Assembly (NCBI GenBank): GCA_023404805.1
Contig: JAEYAL010000093.1
Location: 1 to 10,190 of the forward strand
Length of the DNA: 10,190 nt
Reading direction: 5' to 3'
DNA from: Actinomycetes bacterium
GTDB taxonomy: Bacteria; Actinomycetota; Thermoleophilia; Solirubrobacterales; Solirubrobacteraceae
A program made the position numbers and the translations under genes. The notes under the pieces were generated by a model. It was given only the letters and a program-made list of their open reading frames with translations. It was not told the origin of the DNA and made no database searches. Position 1 is the stretch's first letter, and the number at the start of each line of letters is the position of its first letter. This document shows positions 5,859-10,190 of this stretch, piece after piece.

Positions 5859-5865
5859 GGACCTC

Positions 5866-6366
5866 GTGGACTTCCCTCTCGTCGGCTCCTCGATCGTCCT
5901 GCGGCCCTTCACCCTGGCCGACGTCCCGGCGGCACACCTCATCTACAGCGATTCTGCGGTCATGCGGTACGTCGGGCACGGCGCAGTCAGCTCGATGACT
6001 GGCACCGAATCGATGCTCCGCCAGTACATGGCCCACCAGCGCACGCACGGGTTCGGATTCTGGGCGGTCGTCGACAAGGGCACGGGGACCGTGATCGGCG
6101 ATGCCGGACTCGCCCGCACGGTCGACGGCGAAGTCGAGATGGGTTACACGCTCGCGAAGGACTGGTGGGGGAAGGGCATCGCCACTCAGGCGGCCGCGCT
6201 CTGCGTTGACGCAGCCCGTGGCCCGCTAGAGCTGCCGCGGCTGCGGGCGCTCGTCGAAGCGCCGAATCAGGCCTCGCGGCACGTGCTTGAGAAGCTCGGC
6301 TTTGAGCGGGACGGCGTCACGATGGCGTTCGACCGCGAGCACCTCGTCTACCGCCTCACGCTCTAG
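5866..6366 (+). CDS. GNAT N-acetyltransferase, RimJ/RimL type
   Basis: A 166-residue acetyltransferase of the Acetyltransf_3 (RimJ/RimL) type that transfers acetyl from acetyl-CoA to an amine. LVGSSIVLRPFTLADVPA at residues 5-22 is the usual opening of this subfamily. The acetyl-CoA pyrophosphate-binding motif is WWGKGIA at 100-106, after the beta-bulge strand EMGYTL, and NQASRHVLEKLGF at 134-146 is the conserved C-terminal motif. The substrate is unknown: ribosomal protein N-termini, free amino compounds or antibiotics are all possible. The GTG at 5866 is preferred over the in-frame ATG at 5770 because family homology begins there, the upstream residues look noncoding, and TAGCTT is placed for a leaderless transcript. 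With the ATG the protein would be 198 residues. Confidence 0.87.
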   Translation: MDFPLVGSSIVLRPFTLADVPAAHLIYSDSAVMRYVGHGAVSSMTGTESMLRQYMAHQRTHGFGFWAVVDKGTGTVIGDAGLARTVDGEVEMGYTLAKDWWGKGIATQAAALCVDAARGPLELPRLRALVEAPNQASRHVLEKLGFERDGVTMAFDREHLVYRLTL

Positions 6367-6385
6367 CGCCCTCGCCGCTCGCTGC

Positions 6386-6410
6386 GGCCTGCTGATCCGT
6401 CAGCGCGGCC
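6386..6410 (+). terminator. Hairpin after the acetyltransferase gene
   Basis: GCTGA (6391-6395) pairs with TCAGC (6400-6404) around TCCG. The outer GGCC at 6386-6389 pairs with GGCC at 6407-6410 across a small internal loop. It begins about 20 bases after the TAG at 6364-6366. There is no T-run. It is likely the end of this transcript. Confidence 0.5.
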
Positions 6411-6585
6411 GGGGAAGACCGGCGTGTCCCCAGGACCGCGGGTCTCCGGCGGGTTCGTCCCCCGTCTAGGCCAGCCGCTGCGCGGCGCGTTGGTAATCGG
6501 CACTCCGCGGTGCGCTGGCTGGTCGTCGCACGGATATACGCCAAATTCGGTCGATCGTGTGACGCCGAACCGGTCTTTTCTTCGG

Positions 6586-6591
6586 TAGGTT
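6586..6591 (+). promoter_or_regulatory. -10-like hexamer TAGGTT for the large secreted protein
   Basis: TAGGTT (TANNNT) lies six bases before the ATG at 6598, again the distance expected for a leaderless mRNA, and no Shine-Dalgarno site is present. A GTGACG at 6559-6564 resembles a -35 box, but its 21-base spacing is too long. The surrounding 6530-6597 stretch is more A/T-rich than the rest of the window, as promoters often are. Confidence 0.4.
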
Positions 6592-6597
6592 GTGTTC

Positions 6598-9500
6598 ATG
6601 TGTGATGCGGGGCACTTTTGCCTCGCGTTGTCCGTCTCAAACCGGAGTCCCTCTTTGTCCGCCACCTGTCCCACGCCTGGCCGATCGCTTGGCGCACGCC
6701 TGCGCCGAGCCGCTGGTATCTCACGGCCCATCGCCGCGCTCGTCGCCTCGACCGCGCTCTTCGGCCTCGCCCCGACCGTCGCCTCGGCCGCCAACGCCGA
6801 CGAGGTGCAGCTCACCGGCGTCTTCGCCGCGCCGATCTCCGGCACCGAGAAGCGCTGCACGCCTGAGCCGAACGACCGGTACCTCTACGACACGTTCGAG
6901 ACGTACAACCCGTCTGCTCCTGGCGGAGACACGCGGAGCTACGGTCTGCCGGGGTCGTCGACGCCTTATGTGGCGGGAAACTGGCCGTCGAGCGGCGATG
7001 TGACTAAGTCGCTCCAGGCTGGAGCAACCAATGACCTCTGTTTCGGGTTCACGCTCTCGCCGAACGTGGAGCCGTTTTTGGTCCGTACCGCGGGAAGCGG
7101 CAACAAGCGCCGCCGCCAGGACACGCCGCCTGCGGCTGACATTCAGGGCACGCACGTTGATGACGAGCTCGCTCACGATGACCTGAAGACCTCCACGATC
7201 ACGATGCCCGCAGGGTTTGCGGGAGCGCCCGATTGGGCGTCGGTCTGCAGCGCGGCTGACTTCGGGGCCGGCAACTACGGCCCGGCTCAGTGCGACGCGA
7301 ACACAATGGCTGGCACGGTGTTCGGGCGGGTGACCGCAAACGCTAAGAACGATCCTGACCCGTCGGTTTCAGGCCTCACTTCGATGGTTGTCGAAGGCGG
7401 GCTCGCGAACCCTACGAGTGATCCGATCAAGGATTTGGGCTACGTATACAACCTCGAGCATGGTCCGAATGAACTAGCTCGGCTCGGTATCTCGATCCAA
7501 CCGCTCACCGGCGTCGCTCCCGCTAAGTTCGCCGTCGGACTGAAGCTGGCCCCTGACGGGCGAGTGCAGGCGACGGTGGACAACGCTCCGCGGCAGATCT
7601 ACTCCAAGGAGTTCACGACGCTCGAGTCGGACCCCGAAATTCCGCAGTACGACCCGAGCAGCCCGGAGTTCGGCAAGCTCGTTCCGGGGGCGGTTCCGAG
7701 TCAGATCTACCTCGAGTCGATCGCCATTCGTGCCTGGGGCTCTAAGGTCGACCACCCGACCATGCCGCAGGACTTCGCGCAGTGGGGCACCGACTGCACC
7801 AACGCACTGAAGGCGAACGTCTCCATCGAGACCTACCTCGGCGCCAAGTCGGCTCTCGACTCGAACTCCTTCACCATGACCGGCTGCGACACGCTGCCGT
7901 TCCTGCCGGACCTCGAGGTCACCACGACCGAGAAGAAGCCGGGCGTCCCGACGGGCGTGAACGTGAAGCTGGAGCTGGGTCAGACCAACTCCGGTCCGAA
8001 GTCGGCGCTCCTGAAGGACGCTGAGGTCACGCTCCCGGCGGGCCTGGAGATCGGTGCTCAGGTCGCGACGAGCGACTCGGGCCTGAAGCTCTGCTCCGCT
8101 GCGCAGTTCGCGAAGGACTCGTCGGCCGCCAACACGTGCCCGGCTGGTTCGAAGCAGGGCAAGGTCACGATCGTGACGCCGCTGCTGTCGCGCAACTTCG
8201 AAGGCAACGTCTACCTCGGCGAGCAGGCCGCGGTCGGCGAGCTGCCGCCGCTCTACCTCGAGGCGTCGCCGACCGGCGCCACTGCGGCTGATGCTCCGCG
8301 CATCAAGCTCGAAGGCAAGGTCAAGGTCGACGAGAACGGCAACCTGACGACGACGTTCGCCGATGCGCCGCAGCTGCGGTTCAGCGAGCTGCGCCTCGAG
8401 TTCCCGAGCGGCGACAACGCCCTCTTCACGACGCCGCGCAAGTGCGGCATCGCCAAGGGCACCTCGCAGTTCACCTCGTGGGCCAAACCGACCGAGAAGA
8501 AGCCGGTCGAGTCCGAGATCAACATCGACCAGGACTGCACGACGCCGGGCTTCGAGCCGACGTTCAAGTTCGAGTCGGCTAACAACGCCGTCGGCGTCTC
8601 GTCGCCGACCAAGATCACGATCTCGCGCGAGGACCGCTCCCCGTGGCTCAAGGACGTCAAGGTGGCGCTGCCGCCGGGCTTCCTGGCTGACCTGAAGCTC
8701 GCCACCGAGTGCTCCAAGGCCGACGCCGCTGCCGGCGCCTGCCCCGAGAGCTCCCGCATGGGCACGGTGACCACGGTCGCCGGCGCCGGCGCGAAGCCGC
8801 TGAGCCTGAGCGGCTCGATGTACCTCGTCGAGCGCAACGAAGGCTCGGTCGCGGGCGTGGTGATCGTCGTCGACGCCAAGATCGGCGAGCTGCAGCTCGG
8901 CAAGGTCGTGGTGCCCGGCGACATCAAGCTCGGCGCGCTCGACGCGAGCCTCACCATGGCCACCTCGGCACCGCTGCGGTTCAAAGGCATCGCCCTCAAC
9001 CTGCGGTCGATCATCGTCAACCTCGACCGGGAGAACTTCCCGCTGAACCCGACCGCCTGCGGCCCGCTGAAGGCGACCGCCGACCTCGCGGGCGACGGGG
9101 ATGAGAAGAAGTCGCTCTCGAGCGACGTGACGTTCGCGGGCTGCGCAGGCCTGCCGTTCCAGCCTGGCTTCAAGGCCACGCTGTCCGGCGAGACCGGTGC
9201 CAAGGGCCACCCGACGCTCGACGTCTCCATGACGCCGCGCGCAGGTGACTCGAACATGAAGTCCGCCACCGTGATGCTCCCGAAGGGCGTCTCGACGGAC
9301 CTCGACAACCTCAAGAACGTCTGCGCGCTCGACGCGTTCAACGCTGGCGGCTGCCCCGACAACACCAAGGTCGGCACCGTGGCCGCGAAGGTGTCGATCA
9401 CGAACGACGTGATCGCCGGCACCGTGCACCTGGTCCGCATCGAGGGAACGGCGCTGCCGGGCATCGGCATGAACTTCACCGGCCGCTACGCCGTGCGCGT

Positions 9501-10137
9501 GCTGTCGAAGGTGAGGCTCAACCCGGGCGACCTCCGCGTCATCACCGAGTTCGGGAGCATCCCGGACCTGCCGCTGCGCCAGCTCGACCTCCACCTCGAT
9601 GGTGGCCCCAAGAGCCCGCTGCTGATCTCGCCGGCGGCCTGCACCGCGCCGACCACGTGGGAGACCACGCTGGGCGGCCAGGGCGGCCAGACGCACAAGA
9701 TCACTACGCCCGTCAAGTGCGGCGAGATCGGGCCCAAGCCCGACGTCAACCCGGCGCAGTCGGTCTCTTGGTCTGCCAAGTCCGGCCTGAAGTACACGGT
9801 CTCCGCACCGTCGGGCGCGACGCTGCAGTCGGCGAAGCTCACGCTGCCCAAGGGCTTCAAGCTCAACACCAGCAAGAAGGGCAAGAAGGCCATCAAGGTG
9901 ACGATCGCCCCGAGCAAGACCGGCAAGGCCAAGCTCCAGAAGACGGGCGTCGCCGTCACGGGCACCGGTGACGGCCCGACCAAGATCACGATCACGATCA
10001 AGCCCGGCGGCTACAAGCTGCCTGCCAAGTACAAGGGCAAGCTGAAGAAGAAGACCAAACTTCAGGTGAGCTCGCGCGTGGTGGTCAAGGGCCAGACGAC
10101 CGCCGTCGCCAAGAAGATCAACGCCACAGTCAAGTAG
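6598..10137 (+). CDS. Large exported cysteine-patterned modular protein (Thermoleophilia type)
   Basis: A 1179-residue protein with no recognised enzymatic domain. A long N-region (about 43 residues with several Arg) precedes a hydrophobic segment, PIAALVASTALFGLAPTVAS at 44-63, with AXA-type cleavage near 64-65, so export is likely. The mature part has modules of about 200 residues, each opening C-X2-LPF-X-P or similar (near 430, 647, 849). Within each comes a beta-rich stretch ending VXLPXGX, a Cys pair 10-15 apart, a GTV/GKV step, a VYL/MYL/VHL strand, and a later lone Cys. Residues 200-430 look like a diverged first module. The last 100 residues are very lysine-rich. There is no LPXTG or C-terminal membrane helix. 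A cell-surface or extracellular structural role is inferred. An in-frame GTG at 6592 overlaps the promoter; two downstream TTG codons would shorten the N-region. Codon usage differs between the first third and the rest. Confidence 0.82.
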   Translation: MCDAGHFCLALSVSNRSPSLSATCPTPGRSLGARLRRAAGISRPIAALVASTALFGLAPTVASAANADEVQLTGVFAAPISGTEKRCTPEPNDRYLYDTFETYNPSAPGGDTRSYGLPGSSTPYVAGNWPSSGDVTKSLQAGATNDLCFGFTLSPNVEPFLVRTAGSGNKRRRQDTPPAADIQGTHVDDELAHDDLKTSTITMPAGFAGAPDWASVCSAADFGAGNYGPAQCDANTMAGTVFGRVTANAKNDPDPSVSGLTSMVVEGGLANPTSDPIKDLGYVYNLEHGPNELARLGISIQPLTGVAPAKFAVGLKLAPDGRVQATVDNAPRQIYSKEFTTLESDPEIPQYDPSSPEFGKLVPGAVPSQIYLESIAIRAWGSKVDHPTMPQDFAQWGTDCTNALKANVSIETYLGAKSALDSNSFTMTGCDTLPFLPDLEVTTTEKKPGVPTGVNVKLELGQTNSGPKSALLKDAEVTLPAGLEIGAQVATSDSGLKLCSAAQFAKDSSAANTCPAGSKQGKVTIVTPLLSRNFEGNVYLGEQAAVGELPPLYLEASPTGATAADAPRIKLEGKVKVDENGNLTTTFADAPQLRFSELRLEFPSGDNALFTTPRKCGIAKGTSQFTSWAKPTEKKPVESEINIDQDCTTPGFEPTFKFESANNAVGVSSPTKITISREDRSPWLKDVKVALPPGFLADLKLATECSKADAAAGACPESSRMGTVTTVAGAGAKPLSLSGSMYLVERNEGSVAGVVIVVDAKIGELQLGKVVVPGDIKLGALDASLTMATSAPLRFKGIALNLRSIIVNLDRENFPLNPTACGPLKATADLAGDGDEKKSLSSDVTFAGCAGLPFQPGFKATLSGETGAKGHPTLDVSMTPRAGDSNMKSATVMLPKGVSTDLDNLKNVCALDAFNAGGCPDNTKVGTVAAKVSITNDVIAGTVHLVRIEGTALPGIGMNFTGRYAVRVLSKVRLNPGDLRVITEFGSIPDLPLRQLDLHLDGGPKSPLLISPAACTAPTTWETTLGGQGGQTHKITTPVKCGEIGPKPDVNPAQSVSWSAKSGLKYTVSAPSGATLQSAKLTLPKGFKLNTSKKGKKAIKVTIAPSKTGKAKLQKTGVAVTGTGDGPTKITITIKPGGYKLPAKYKGKLKKKTKLQVSSRVVVKGQTTAVAKKINATVK
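7885..8535 (+). repeat. Module 2 of the large secreted protein (217 residues)
   Basis: Starts at the Cys of CDTLPFLPDLEV. It contains KDAEVTLPAGLEIG, the Cys pair CSAAQF...TCPAGS, GKVTIVTP, NVYLGEQ, a LEGKVKVDENG-NLTTTF strand pair, LRFSELRLEF and the lone Cys of PRKCG. It is the most complete copy of the pattern and the longest. Confidence 0.75.
8536..9141 (+). repeat. Module 3 of the large secreted protein (202 residues)
   Basis: Starts at the Cys of CTTPGFEPTF. It has PWLKDVKVALPPGF, the Cys pair CSKADAAAGACPESS, GTVTTVAG, GSMYLVE, LRFKGIALNL and the lone Cys of PTACGPL. It aligns with module 2 by the same order of landmarks, with a shorter Cys-Cys spacing. Confidence 0.75.
9142..9717 (+). 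repeat. Module 4 of the large secreted protein (192 residues)
   Basis: Starts at the Cys of CAGLPFQPGF. It has KSATVMLPKGV, the Cys pair CALDAFNAGGCPDNT, GTVAAKV, GTVHLVR, LPLRQLDLHLDGGPKSPL and the lone Cys of PAACTAP. The next Cys (KCGEIGPKP, at 9718) begins the C-terminal tail and looks like a truncated fifth module opening. Confidence 0.75.
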
Positions 10138-10145
10138 CGAAGGGA

Positions 10146-10183
10146 GGTGGGGGGCCCCCCGGGGCGCCCCCCCCCAACCCACC
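10146..10183 (+). terminator. G/C hairpin after the large secreted protein gene
   Basis: GGTGGG (10146-10151) pairs with CCCACC (10178-10183), and GGG (10152-10154) can continue with CCC (10173-10175), across two bulged A. The loop is itself C- and G-run rich, with nine C in a row at 10167-10175, so several foldings are possible. It begins nine bases after the TAG stop. It probably terminates the transcript. Homopolymer-like runs here are also error-prone in sequencing. Confidence 0.5.
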
Positions 10184-10190
10184 CCGCCCG

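Noticed and set aside
5770..5865. ATG-started N-terminal extension of 32 residues for the acetyltransferase
   Set aside because: The extra residues do not resemble the family, and the GTG at 5866 has both the family N-terminus and a correctly placed -10-like hexamer.
6386..6473. Possible tRNA: T-arm-like GCGGG-TTCGTCC-CCCGT at 6449-6465, with GGCC pairing about 60 bases upstream
   Set aside because: The acceptor stem has a mismatch and a wobble, no D-arm can be formed, and no 7-base anticodon loop with T33 is found. The upstream pairing is better explained by a terminator hairpin.
7474..10182. Minus-strand open frame of 902 codons opposite the large secreted protein
   Set aside because: It is a by-product of strong G/C third-position bias on the plus strand. 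Its translation is Arg/Leu/Ala/Asp-rich with no recognisable domain, and the plus strand has signal peptide and repeats.
1..10190. CRISPR array, transposon ends, integrase, phage or toxin-antitoxin genes
   Set aside because: I looked for short regularly spaced repeats, transposase or integrase motifs and small paired genes on both strands and found none. The repeats present are within coding modules.

Overview
The window looks like chromosomal DNA from a high-GC actinobacterium, most likely class Thermoleophilia (order Solirubrobacterales: Solirubrobacter, Patulibacter, Conexibacter and relatives). The grounds are strong G/C bias at third codon positions, GTG starts, several genes with no Shine-Dalgarno sequence but a -10-like hexamer just before the start, and a large secreted cysteine-patterned repeat protein of a kind I associate with that order. 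The assignment rests on family recognition, not on a database search.

Layout. 1-1268 (+): the tail of one RTX-type Ca2+-binding secreted protein, then a complete paralogue with a signal peptide, separated by two tandem hairpins. 1269-1434: a gene-free stretch with two inverted repeats, the second a near-perfect 17-bp-arm hairpin abutting the next start. 1435-2469 (+): a zinc-dependent alcohol dehydrogenase-like oxidoreductase. 2466-4336 (-): a two-gene operon transcribed toward it, a PduX-like GHMP kinase followed by a D-2-hydroxyacid dehydrogenase, with stop and start overlapping by one base. 4337-4461: a divergent promoter region. 4462-5719 (+): a DUF2625 protein followed one base later by adenine phosphoribosyltransferase. 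5866-6366 (+): a GNAT acetyltransferase. 6598-10137 (+): a 1179-residue exported protein built from cysteine-patterned modules of about 200 residues with a lysine-rich tail, then a G/C-rich hairpin at the window end.

How the genes relate. Two loci are cell-surface (the RTX pair and the giant module protein). Between them is housekeeping or accessory metabolism: MDR oxidoreductase, putative threonine kinase for cobalamin, 2-hydroxyacid reductase, purine salvage and N-acetyltransfer. I see no phage, transposon, CRISPR, defence or secretion-system gene and no convincing RNA gene. The most unusual items are the module protein, with its internal codon-usage shift and basic tail; the kinase/dehydrogenase coupling; DUF2625 next to apt; and the recurrent leaderless-type starts.
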